Positions 1 through 9,136 of a stretch of DNA of 64,000 bases are shown one piece after another. This DNA comes from Flavobacterium beibuense F44-8. GTDB lineage: Bacteria; Bacteroidota; Bacteroidia; Flavobacteriales; Flavobacteriaceae. The stretch's first letter is position 1; each line of letters starts with the position of its first letter. The notes below the pieces were generated by a model. It ran no database searches and had not been told where the DNA came from. It worked only from the letters and a program-made list of their open reading frames with translations. Made by a program: the position numbers and the translations under genes. Location of the stretch: contig NZ_JRLV01000020.1 in assembly GCF_000769915.1 (NCBI RefSeq), positions 1 to 64,000 of the forward strand, read 5' to 3'.

Positions 1-3000
1 ACATTATCAACAGTAAGTTCAAACGATGAAGGACAAATATCGCCTCCAACCGGTGTTACAGTCACGGTGTAAACACCAGCCTCTGTAGCAATAGCCGTTA
101 AATCAGTGCCTATAGTAGCACCATCTGCATCAGTCCAGTCAATAGTAACAGTACCTTCTGTATAATTTTCATCAAGAGCTACTTCAAGCATATAAGTTCC
201 GCCTTCACAACCCTGGCTAACGCTTATTATAGGTGTTGGAACAATATTTACAACGAAACTACTCTCGTTTGAACATTCTGTACCAGGAACCTGAGCGAAG
301 ATGTAAACAGTCTGACCCTCTGTTAGTTCATCTCCGGCTGCAAGCATATCGCCTGTAGCATTAGGTCCTGTATAATAGTTATTGTTTTCGCTTAGCGCAG
401 GAAGTACGAAAGCATCACAATCAAAAACATCGTCCATTGTATCTGCAACCGGTATAGTGATAACTGATACCTCAATAGCAGCACGAGGGCTTTCACATCC
501 GTTTTCGTTAGACTGACTTACATAGTAAGTAGTTGTACCTGCAACAGACGTATCTGGCGTTGGAGCCTCAGTAAGCGCCACTCCGTCTTCCGAATCATAC
601 CAGTTAATAGTATATCCTTCCAGTATTTCTGCCGTTAGAGCTGTAGCGACTGCACCTTCACAGTAGGTAACATTACTAACAACCGGAGTAGGAATATCAA
701 TTCCTGAATAGGTTATCACAAGTGTACTGTTACAGAAAGGTGTAGACCATTCAAAATAATAATCACCAGGAACTGTAAATCCTGTAATTGTAGTTACATT
801 ACTGTTAGGGTCTTCAATTACAGTTGAAGAAGGGTTAGTATCATAAGCTACCCATGTACCTCCACCTATAGCTTCAATATTAGCTACCGGATCAGAACAG
901 TCTATATCAAGCGGGCTTGGCGTAACAATACCTGTGTTAGCATTAAATGTAATGGCATCAAGGAAGTTACCTATTGTTGGATCACCAGCTGTAGCAACTG
1001 ATTCAAAAATGAAACGTGTTACATCCTGACCTGCAGGAACAATATAAGTACCTGTATTGTAACTCCAGTCACTAGTACCTGTAGAAACAGGATCTCCTAC
1101 CGGAAGATATGGTCCACCCGGAGGACCTGCTTTAAGCTGACAGGTCTCTACAGCCATACGCCCGCGGTGAGCAAAACCATATTCAAAAACAGTTCCCGGA
1201 GGTGCAACATAATCCTGGTATACACCTGCTACCTGGTTAGCATTAAGCTCAATAAACTGGTTACCACTGTAAGCAGGCACATCGTTAAAGCCATCGCCCC
1301 AGTATTCTATCATACCATCTGTAGCTGTTGTTCTCCAGCCCGGTACTGCATTTTGATGGAACATAGCCCACCCTCCTAAATCAAATACAGGCTCTTCAAA
1401 ATCAGAGTTGATGGTAGTTACCAAACACTGTGAAGCTCCGTTACCATTAGTATTAGGAGTTGTAATACACAGATCACTTACATGAAGTGAATTGTTTGGT
1501 GTAGTTGAGTTAAGGGAAATCCTTACTTTATAAGTAGCTCCTACTGTTAATCCTAATGCATTAATAGCATTACTCTCGCTACAGTATAGTGGTTCTCCAA
1601 GTGCATCGCCACAAAAATCTTCGTAAAGAGCAAGTACAAATGGCTGAGCCGAAGCATTACCTACTTCAAAATTACTAAGGGTTATAATATGTGTTGGGTC
1701 TCCTGCTACAAATTCATACCATACATCTCCACCGTTAACACCGGTACAAACCGGCTCTGTAGATGCGGTAGCTCCTAAGAATGATACTTCTGTAAAATCA
1801 ACACATTCATCAGTCGTATTTACAGGAGCTATTACTGCTCCGTCACACTCATCATTCTCAATAGCTGAAATAAAGCTAAACGGACCTGTCCATGTACTGT
1901 ACCCATCGGCATCACCACAATTAGCTCTTACATAGAATACATATTCTGTAGCCGAATCAAGTCCGGTAACAGTATGCGGATTTTCAGTTGTTTCCTCTCC
2001 TGCATCAGTTGGCGCAGGTGATCCTGCAGGAAGTGCCCATACTTCCCATGTACCGGCACCTCCCATTTCATCCCAACTAAATGTAGCTGATGACGAAGTA
2101 GTCGCTACCAATTCTATATTTTGTGGTTTTGGACATGTAGGTTCGTCACATGAAACCGTACCTGCAATCACTACCGTACCCTGTGCTCCTAAACCTACCG
2201 GTTTTGAGTAAATATCTTCATACTGACTGTAAATAATAAGTCCTTTATCTGCCGGGTTAGAACCCGATGTGTTCCAAAACACCTCAATATCAACATCCGG
2301 ACAAAGCGGTATATCTACCGTTGCCGATGCACCCCAGGTAAAGCTAGAACCTATTACCTGAATCTCTACACCTCCCTGAGAAACTGTCATAGTATTACCC
2401 TGCCAGCCCGTTCCGGCTTCGCTTGTCATCTCAAAAGTGAATATACACTGGTCTGCAGGGTCACAAACATTAGTATGTGCACTTGTAGGACCAGCCCATT
2501 CAGTAAGGGAGTCATCTGCACAAACATATCTTACATAAAAATCATAGTTTGTAGAAGGATCTAAATCAGTAATAGTAACCGAAGTTTCTGTAGTTGGAGT
2601 ACCGGCATCTGTTGCTGTTGGTGCCGGCTCGCCAGCCTCTACATAGAAATATTCATATGATCCCGGAACATCATTCCAAGATAAATCAACACTTGTAGTT
2701 GTTTCATTAGAAACCGTAACACCTACTGGTGCTAAACATAATGGTTCGTCACAATCTACAGTTCCTGTATATAATGAGGTATTTTGAGAACCCGTTCCAG
2801 CAGGTTTAGTATAGAAATCCTGATTGAATCCGTTTCTGGCAATAAGTCCTACTTCATAAGCATAACTACCTCCTGAATTCCAGAAAATTTCGATAGGCAT
2901 ATCATTACATACCTGTACAGCAACCTCATAAGGTCCAGATCCTGTAAAACCAGGGCCTAATACTGCTACCTCAACATCATTTTGAAGTACACTTATGGTA

Positions 3001-4622
3001 TTACCATTCCATCCGTCACCATAACTATCGGTAAGGATAAAAGTATAAGTACACTGATCTGCAGCATCACAAACTGTTGTACTAAATACAAAAGGACCCG
3101 ACCATGTACTAAAAGTACCATCGCCACAATCGGCCCTTACATAGTATTCATAATTTGTAGCTGATGCTAATGGAGTACTGTCAAATTCTGTAGTAACATT
3201 ATAATTTGTACTCACAGTAGTTGTTGTACCTGCTCCTGCCGGTATACCTTCACCTTCTTCCTGTACTACTACTTCCCATGAAGTAGAACCGTTAGCATCC
3301 CAAGTAAGATCGGCAGAGGCTAAGCCCATATTTGAAGCTGTTTGCCCTGTAGGAGGAGGACAGTTTACCTGTTGTACCGTTAAAGTATAAGGCGTTGACT
3401 GTGGTGAAGCCCATGTAGATATAACAATATAATAAGTAGTACCCCCTGTTACAGCAACTGTTGAAAGTGAAAGTGGCTGTGAAGTAAAACCAGATACTAC
3501 ACCTTCTAAACAGTTGTTACCAATATCGGCACAATCATCATAAATAAATACACCTACATAAGTACCTAAATCATCTAAATCTAAACTTATTACACCATCA
3601 GAGGCAGGTGTATAAGCATATACAACATCATCTCCATCTAAATAACTAGAAGTAGAGCCACAACCTGAGGAACCTGCTGAACCACTGTAATCATCTCCGT
3701 AATTCGAAGTATTATCTGTAACAGAGTATGGCAATGATGTAATTTCAATTGGAGCAGCACAGGTATCACCTAAGCCTACCGTAGTAAAAAAGAAAGGTCC
3801 TGCCCAGTCGCTCTCATTTACGTTTAACTCACAAACTGTTTTTACATAAAACTTATAATCTGTATTCTCTGTAAGAAGTGTTGCATTATACTCTGCAGTT
3901 CCGGTAACCGATACACCTGTACCTGTAGGAACATCGGCAGTAGGAAGTACTTCTATTTCCCATTCACCGGCTAGACCACCATCCCAAGACAGGTCGGCAG
4001 TTTCTGTACCAACATTACTTGCTGCAAGAGCAGTTGGAGCAACACATTCTTCTGTAACCGAAACATTGTCCACCAACCAACGGTCGGCATCATCACCTTC
4101 CATAACAAAAGCTATATAAACATTTGTTGCGGCAGCAAAGCTTGAAAGCGATACCACTATTTCGTTATATTCCTGCTGAGTTGGGTTTATTTCCAGCTCA
4201 GTCCATTCTTCAACCTGAGTGTATGCAGATAAATTTGAAGGATCTGCATCTGTAGAGATCATTATTCGGTATAAACCACCATCGTCTCCGTTAAGACTTA
4301 ACCTTGAGAAAAATCGTAACTGTGCATTAACCGGTAGTGATACCAGTGATGTAACCAGCCAGTCTTGTGCCGGTACATCTCCAATTACGTTTTCTTTATC
4401 AATAAATGCTGCATAACTCCCCTCGTAAGGAGGTAATACAGTATTACCTAATGTACTTCTCTTCCATGCCTGTACAGGCCCAACTCCATTATTGTAAATA
4501 TTCCAGCCTGTAGGTGGCCAGACAGAGGTATCTTCAAACCCTTCCTGAGCCAATTGCGAATAACCGCTCATGGCTGTAAAGAGCATGAAAAGCATGAATA
4601 AATTTCCTGCTATCTTTTTCAT
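1..4622 (-). CDS. Giant secreted multidomain protein with fibronectin type III repeats, C-terminus outside window
   Basis: The frame is open from an ATG at 4622 to the window edge, giving at least 1540 residues, so the stop and any C-terminal sorting domain are not visible. Residues 1-23 are a signal peptide ending in SGYSQ. Residues about 25-188 resemble a choice-of-anchor J / cleaved-adhesin domain (GFEDTSVWPPTGW, DRWLVDNVSV). Fn3 domains follow at about 190-280, 417-505, 630-710 and 825-915, each opening with a C-x-x-P motif. Two Cys-rich modules (DQC-TFxxT, GWxGNT) alternate with Fn3 and make a tandem unit of about 200 residues. From about 1220 on come Cys-rich Ig/PKD-like domains. Inferred role: cell-surface adhesin or matrix protein exported by T9SS, as are its two upstream neighbours. 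No catalytic motif was recognised. Confidence 0.85.
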   Translation of the reverse strand, partial: MKKIAGNLFMLFMLFTAMSGYSQLAQEGFEDTSVWPPTGWNIYNNGVGPVQAWKRSTLGNTVLPPYEGSYAAFIDKENVIGDVPAQDWLVTSLVSLPVNAQLRFFSRLSLNGDDGGLYRIMISTDADPSNLSAYTQVEEWTELEINPTQQEYNEIVVSLSSFAAATNVYIAFVMEGDDADRWLVDNVSVTEECVAPTALAASNVGTETADLSWDGGLAGEWEIEVLPTADVPTGTGVSVTGTAEYNATLLTENTDYKFYVKTVCELNVNESDWAGPFFFTTVGLGDTCAAPIEITSLPYSVTDNTSNYGDDYSGSAGSSGCGSTSSYLDGDDVVYAYTPASDGVISLDLDDLGTYVGVFIYDDCADIGNNCLEGVVSGFTSQPLSLSTVAVTGGTTYYIVISTWASPQSTPYTLTVQQVNCPPPTGQTASNMGLASADLTWDANGSTSWEVVVQEEGEGIPAGAGTTTTVSTNYNVTTEFDSTPLASATNYEYYVRADCGDGTFSTWSGPFVFSTTVCDAADQCTYTFILTDSYGDGWNGNTISVLQNDVEVAVLGPGFTGSGPYEVAVQVCNDMPIEIFWNSGGSYAYEVGLIARNGFNQDFYTKPAGTGSQNTSLYTGTVDCDEPLCLAPVGVTVSNETTTSVDLSWNDVPGSYEYFYVEAGEPAPTATDAGTPTTETSVTITDLDPSTNYDFYVRYVCADDSLTEWAGPTSAHTNVCDPADQCIFTFEMTSEAGTGWQGNTMTVSQGGVEIQVIGSSFTWGASATVDIPLCPDVDIEVFWNTSGSNPADKGLIIYSQYEDIYSKPVGLGAQGTVVIAGTVSCDEPTCPKPQNIELVATTSSSATFSWDEMGGAGTWEVWALPAGSPAPTDAGEETTENPHTVTGLDSATEYVFYVRANCGDADGYSTWTGPFSFISAIENDECDGAVIAPVNTTDECVDFTEVSFLGATASTEPVCTGVNGGDVWYEFVAGDPTHIITLSNFEVGNASAQPFVLALYEDFCGDALGEPLYCSESNAINALGLTVGATYKVRISLNSTTPNNSLHVSDLCITTPNTNGNGASQCLVTTINSDFEEPVFDLGGWAMFHQNAVPGWRTTATDGMIEYWGDGFNDVPAYSGNQFIELNANQVAGVYQDYVAPPGTVFEYGFAHRGRMAVETCQLKAGPPGGPYLPVGDPVSTGTSDWSYNTGTYIVPAGQDVTRFIFESVATAGDPTIGNFLDAITFNANTGIVTPSPLDIDCSDPVANIEAIGGGTWVAYDTNPSSTVIEDPNSNVTTITGFTVPGDYYFEWSTPFCNSTLVITYSGIDIPTPVVSNVTYCEGAVATALTAEILEGYTINWYDSEDGVALTEAPTPDTSVAGTTTYYVSQSNENGCESPRAAIEVSVITIPVADTMDDVFDCDAFVLPALSENNNYYTGPNATGDMLAAGDELTEGQTVYIFAQVPGTECSNESSFVVNIVPTPIISVSQGCEGGTYMLEVALDENYTEGTVTIDWTDADGATIGTDLTAIATEAGVYTVTVTPVGGDICPSSFELTVDN

Positions 4623-4698
4623 AAGATTTTATAGTTTGTAGTTAATTATGTTCGTTATAGTTTTCATTTCTGAAAATGAAATATCACTGTGCTACAGC

Positions 4699-4724
4699 CC
4701 CTTCAGGTTGTTTAACCTGAAGGG
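4699..4724 (-). terminator. Hairpin after the GEVED/Ig-like gene
   Basis: There is a perfect 11-bp inverted repeat (cccttcaggtt / aacctgaaggg) with a 4-nt loop, 35 bases beyond the stop of the gene ending at 4759. No clear T-tract follows on the minus strand. It may be a weak terminator, or a processing or stability hairpin between two T9SS-substrate genes. A shorter AT-rich inverted repeat lies next to it at about 4662-4681. Confidence 0.5.
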
Positions 4725-4758
4725 ATACTGAATTACACAGCTATAATTTAGTTAAGGT

Positions 4759-7551
4759 TTAGTTCTTAAGTATTTTTGTTGTAGCAGTAGTATTGTTATC
4801 AAAACTTACTTTTACAACATAATAGCCCGCCTGAAGATCCTGTAAGTTAACCTCGCCAGTAGCAGCAGTATATACTTCCTGCCCCAGCATATTGTATACT
4901 TTTACCTCGTTAAAATTACTGTTCGCGTTAATGTATAATGTTGATGATACCGGGTTAGGATATACCGTAAATGTGGTAGCATTAAAATCAATTGTACCAA
5001 GTGCTTCAATGTTAACAACCACTTCCAGTTCACCGTAAACATTAGTATTATCTGCAGATGTAGCTCTCACTGTAGCAGTACCGTTAGCCAGAGCTGTTAC
5101 AAGACCATTATCGTCTACAGATACAAAATCAGTACCTGCCTCTACGCTCCATGTAACATCGGTAACTGTAGCATCTTCCGGAGTGATTACTGCTAAAAGC
5201 TGCAGGGTTCCGTTTTCATTAGTGATAGTCGCTTCTGCATCATTTTCAACAACAACTTCAACAGCTGTTACATCAATATTTTGGTTAGAAACTGTGATTT
5301 CGATTTCGTCGTATACTGTTTCATCAGAAGAAAGTGTAGCTCTCACTACCACATTACCGTCTGCAACCGCAGTTACAAGTCCGTTTTCATCAACAGAAGC
5401 ATATTCAGCTCCCTGCTCTACAGTCCAAACTACAGTTTCCTCTTCTGGAGTAACAGCAGCCATTAACTGAAGTGTACCTTCGTTTACAGTAATTTCAGGA
5501 AGTACTTCATCCTGAGTAGTGATTACTACTGAAGGTTCTACAGTAACCGACTGTGTTTCGCAAATACTAATTGCAATTACAGCGGTAGTTGCTGCCGGGT
5601 TTGCAGATGTTTCTTTAGTAAATTCAATAGAGCTGATAAGCTTATTATGATTTTCTTCATCAAGCGTAAACTCTGTTTGGAAAAGCTGGGTTTGTGTAAG
5701 TCCGCTAAAACTGTTTAAGGGTGCCCAACCCGCTGTAGTGATAACCGATATCCTACCTATACTTCCCATTGCAACCGTAGCAGCATCAGGACTTGTAGAC
5801 CACCAGTCGGTAGCATTTTGACCTGCAAATATTTGTGAAGTACCGTCGGTAAAATTAACCTGAACATCCACATTGTTAGATCCTTCAGCACTTACCCAGG
5901 CGATGTATACCTTTTCTGCTTTTTTCTGCTCTGTAAGTTCAAGTGTGCCCGTATTACTGGTAGTATTTCTTAATACAAGTCCGTTATTTTCGGTATAAGA
6001 AGCTAACTGGTAAGTTAAACCTTCTGTAGCGCTGCTTGATATTAAGCCATCATTTGGAAGACCTCCGCCATAGGCAGCAGCACTAGCACCCGAACTGTGA
6101 GGGTTTGTAGGAACAAAATCCTGAGCATAAAATGCATTAGCACCATCTACAGGGTGTGTAGTTTTATCATTAGCATCTCCGCCCGTGCCTTCGGCAACGA
6201 CATCATGATTAAATCCTGTTAATGTTAACGGAGTAAATACACATTCTCCTGAGTTAACAACCTCTGTAGCAGTTACACTTACTGCAAGTACCGACATACG
6301 TATTTCACTTGCCCACTCTGCAGTACTGTCTCCATTAAAAGTAAAAGTAATACCGGTAACTGTTTTTTCCTGATTAGCTTCATCTATTGCTAAGGCTATT
6401 TCATAAAGCCTTGGGTTTGTAGCATCACCTTCAAGATTGTTATTACTAGTATTTATTCTTCCTATACCCTGTATAGCAGTACCGGTACCATTGTACCAGT
6501 CGTTTACAGTAAGTGAAGCCATTTGGCTGGTTGCATCACTAAAGTTTACAGTAGCGGTAAATGGTAGTGTTTGCATACCGCCACCCGCACAAGCTGCAAG
6601 GAAATATACATCGGTTACATTTTGAGCCGAAAATTCAAGTGTTCCGGTGTTTATTCCCGTACCTACATAATCAGGTGTAAGGAATAAAGCATTATTACCC
6701 GAGTAATCTGCTAGCTGGAAAGTAACATCAGTGGTAGTGGCACTGTTTACAACTCCATCTGCAGGTAAGCCATAAGTAGGAAATGTAGCTCCTGATGTAG
6801 CCTGAAAATCTAATGATACCAATGCACGTGTATTGGTTTGATCAAAACTCATATCTGTACTTTCAGATGCGTTACCTACTCCATTAGCAATAATGTCATG
6901 GTTAAATCCTGAAATAATTGTAACAGCTTCGTTATAAGTAGCAGCAGCCTCACCCACAACCAAAGTATAGTCATGGTAGTTACCGTTACCTTCTCTAACA
7001 AAAGTAGCACATGCCTGACCTTCACCTACCGGAGGATTATCTGCATTATCACCCCATATGCTCACTATCCTCATTCGGTATGAGCCAGTGGTAACATCAG
7101 TAGGAATATCAAAAGTTGATGTAACAGTCTCAATAGCTGTAACCCATTCAGGGTGACCTGCAAAAAGCATCTCGTTAGTATCATCAAAGTCTCCATCCTG
7201 ATTAAAATCAGCATATATAGCAAACGACATCCAATTTCCTATAGTAATAGAAAAATCCACCGTTTCTCCCGGTGCATGTGTAGTGCTTAAAGAAAGATAA
7301 TCAAAAGTTGTACAGCCAGCACTTGTAACATCGTTACTAATATCACCTATTATAACATTTCTAAGCCTGTAATTATCACAACTTAGGTTTGCAGTTGATG
7401 TAAATTGAGGTGTACAATACTCCTGAGCAGAAACCTGCCCGGCTACAAGTAAGAACAGTCCCAGTAGTGATGGGGCATAATTCTTCTTTAAAAAGTGTGA
7501 GGCCTTGTGCATGATACGCAAAGCATCTCTTCTAGTAAAGTTGATTTTCAT
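4759..7551 (-). CDS. T9SS-secreted protein with GEVED domain and Ig-like (Big2) repeats
   Basis: 930 residues. A signal peptide with an unusually long N-region ends at VSA-Q (about 42); Met14 is a possible alternative start. Residues about 110-197 look like a GEVED domain (ADFNQDGDFDD, ending DYTLVV). Two related beta-rich repeats follow at about 213-415 and 437-655, both opening with GFNHD. Two Big2-type Ig-like domains lie at about 675-760 and 770-850 (VSVDxNGLVTAxAxG). The last 70 residues are a type A T9SS sorting domain (VYPNPVSSTLYI ... KILKN). The protein is therefore probably exported and attached to, or shed from, the surface. No enzyme motif is visible; binding to glycans or matrix is a guess from its position beside the PNGase F-like gene. 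Confidence 0.88.
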   Translation of the reverse strand: MKINFTRRDALRIMHKASHFLKKNYAPSLLGLFLLVAGQVSAQEYCTPQFTSTANLSCDNYRLRNVIIGDISNDVTSAGCTTFDYLSLSTTHAPGETVDFSITIGNWMSFAIYADFNQDGDFDDTNEMLFAGHPEWVTAIETVTSTFDIPTDVTTGSYRMRIVSIWGDNADNPPVGEGQACATFVREGNGNYHDYTLVVGEAAATYNEAVTIISGFNHDIIANGVGNASESTDMSFDQTNTRALVSLDFQATSGATFPTYGLPADGVVNSATTTDVTFQLADYSGNNALFLTPDYVGTGINTGTLEFSAQNVTDVYFLAACAGGGMQTLPFTATVNFSDATSQMASLTVNDWYNGTGTAIQGIGRINTSNNNLEGDATNPRLYEIALAIDEANQEKTVTGITFTFNGDSTAEWASEIRMSVLAVSVTATEVVNSGECVFTPLTLTGFNHDVVAEGTGGDANDKTTHPVDGANAFYAQDFVPTNPHSSGASAAAYGGGLPNDGLISSSATEGLTYQLASYTENNGLVLRNTTSNTGTLELTEQKKAEKVYIAWVSAEGSNNVDVQVNFTDGTSQIFAGQNATDWWSTSPDAATVAMGSIGRISVITTAGWAPLNSFSGLTQTQLFQTEFTLDEENHNKLISSIEFTKETSANPAATTAVIAISICETQSVTVEPSVVITTQDEVLPEITVNEGTLQLMAAVTPEEETVVWTVEQGAEYASVDENGLVTAVADGNVVVRATLSSDETVYDEIEITVSNQNIDVTAVEVVVENDAEATITNENGTLQLLAVITPEDATVTDVTWSVEAGTDFVSVDDNGLVTALANGTATVRATSADNTNVYGELEVVVNIEALGTIDFNATTFTVYPNPVSSTLYINANSNFNEVKVYNMLGQEVYTAATGEVNLQDLQAGYYVVKVSFDNNTTATTKILKN

Positions 7552-7646
7552 AATGATTTGGTATTTGGTTATTTTGGCTGTAAAATTAAAGCTATTTAGA
7601 CTAAATAAAAATAATTATTGTATAAGCTAAATAGTTTTTACAATAA

Positions 7647-9035
7647 TTAGTTCTTAACTATCTTTTTTACAGCAGTTTGGTTATTAGCAAATTGTATTTT
7701 TATAATATACATACCGCTTTGAAGTGAAGAAAGGTCTAGTGTTGACGCTTTAGCTTCAAATACGGTTTGTCCGGTTAACGATGTTATTACAACATTCTCA
7801 ACATCAGTCTCCTGTATATTAATATTTAATATATTATTTACAGGATTTGGCGTAAGGCTAAAGTCTATAGTGGTAAAGTCTTCAGTATCTAGTGTCATAC
7901 TGAATCCCTGTAGGTATACAGACATAGGAAATTCTCCCTGATCGCCATTAAATACAGCATCAGGAACATCAATTTTAAACGAGTGCTCACCTGCCGTTAA
8001 ATCACCAAGTTCAATAACACGAATTGGAATTTTATCGCCGGGACACCAGTTACTAAATGAAGCCCATTGTGCTGCTGTCATCGGACTATTGCCATAAATA
8101 CCATTAGGCTGAGTGTTATATTCTCTGAAAGGTTCACAAGATAATCCACCGGGTTTGTAGCTAAGTACCTGCTCACCATCTAAATAAATGTAATGCCATC
8201 TTCTTATATACTCCTCCCCTCCTGAGTTGGCTCCATGATTAGATGTAATAAGGTAAAAATGTGCATTTGGAACATCTTCCTCCAGTGTAAAGTTGATTGT
8301 TCTTACAGTTTCACCAAGCACATCTGTACCATCAAGTGTATAGTCTCTTAAAGCATATTTAAATGAAAGCGGTAAAAAGAAATTATCACCATATTCAACG
8401 CTTGTATCAACATCAGTCACAAACTCAAGTGTACCATAAAATACATCACTTCTGCCAGCACAACCCGCAACCTGTTCGTTAGCAGCATAAGGAACTCCAA
8501 ACAATTCAAGCTCAATCCATAAATCATAATCAGCTAAAACAGCCGGATCCTGAAAAATCTGAGCTACATTATCCATTTCAAATGTATAAGGCACCTCATC
8601 TGGCTGGATGTTTTTGTTCATAAAAGGAGTAATGTAACGTCCAAGCTCAACACGCTCAACTTCACCATAAGCATACGATTCCTGATCTTTTGGAACCAAT
8701 GCAAGGTTTACATTACCTATCCTGTCATAATTATCACACGCTGCTTTAATAACAATGTTCATAGTTAGCGTATTTCCAAAAAGTGCTAACTCATCATTTG
8801 TAAGTTTACGTGTAAAACAGGAATTACTTAAACGAAATACCCCATCGGGAACAGGCTCATCTACAGTCGCTGCATACCCATCATAAAAGAGTACTTCATC
8901 AAACACAGTAATAGTTTGCTGTGCATTCATTTTTGATGCTCCTGTTAAAAGGAAGCCAAACATCAAAAATTTGAAAATACTTTTGAAACCGGAAATAGAG
9001 AAATAAGCATTTTTATAAAACGTAGTTTTACTCAT
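7647..9035 (-). CDS. PNGase F-like peptide:N-glycosidase with T9SS sorting domain
   Basis: 462 residues: signal peptide to about 38, PNGase F N- and C-terminal beta-sandwich domains at about 40-375, and a type A sorting domain at about 390-462 (LTPNPVNNILNI ... KKIVKN). Likely reaction: hydrolysis of the glycosylamine link between Asn and N-glycans. Compared by eye with Elizabethkingia PNGase F, Asp104 in YDRIGNV matches catalytic Asp60, Glu274/275 in GGEEYIRRWHYIYL fall at catalytic Glu206, and Glu175/177 lie near Glu118. SNWCPGDKIPIRV (328-340) matches the WCPGMAVPTRI segment of the family. Similarity is modest, so substrate preference is open. It lies directly downstream of the hybrid regulator that ends at 9133. 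Confidence 0.8.
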   Translation of the reverse strand: MSKTTFYKNAYFSISGFKSIFKFLMFGFLLTGASKMNAQQTITVFDEVLFYDGYAATVDEPVPDGVFRLSNSCFTRKLTNDELALFGNTLTMNIVIKAACDNYDRIGNVNLALVPKDQESYAYGEVERVELGRYITPFMNKNIQPDEVPYTFEMDNVAQIFQDPAVLADYDLWIELELFGVPYAANEQVAGCAGRSDVFYGTLEFVTDVDTSVEYGDNFFLPLSFKYALRDYTLDGTDVLGETVRTINFTLEEDVPNAHFYLITSNHGANSGGEEYIRRWHYIYLDGEQVLSYKPGGLSCEPFREYNTQPNGIYGNSPMTAAQWASFSNWCPGDKIPIRVIELGDLTAGEHSFKIDVPDAVFNGDQGEFPMSVYLQGFSMTLDTEDFTTIDFSLTPNPVNNILNINIQETDVENVVITSLTGQTVFEAKASTLDLSSLQSGMYIIKIQFANNQTAVKKIVKN

Positions 9036-9105
9036 AGTTAAAATAAAGTTTAAAAAATTGTTAATGGTGTAAACCTCACATTTTTTAAACTTTAAGGGTA
9101 TAACT

Positions 9106-9136
9106 ATTGTTTCAAATGCTGTAACAATTGTTTCAA
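9106..9136 (-). promoter_or_regulatory. Direct repeats upstream of the PNGase F-like gene, candidate operator
   Basis: On the minus strand the 10-mer TTGAAACAAT occurs twice, at 9136-9127 and 9115-9106, with 21 bp (two helical turns) between equivalent bases. The copies lie about 70-100 bp upstream of the ATG at 9035, and the distal one overlaps the last codons of the hybrid regulator. Direct repeats two turns apart fit an AraC-family output domain, so this could be the target of the adjacent regulator. That link is inference. Confidence 0.45.

Noticed and set aside
7592..7648. AT-rich inverted repeats between the two T9SS genes
   Set aside because: Two nested dyads exist (aattattgta / tacaataatt and ctatttag / ctaaatag), but in such AT-rich DNA they carry little weight and no T-tract terminator form is clear.
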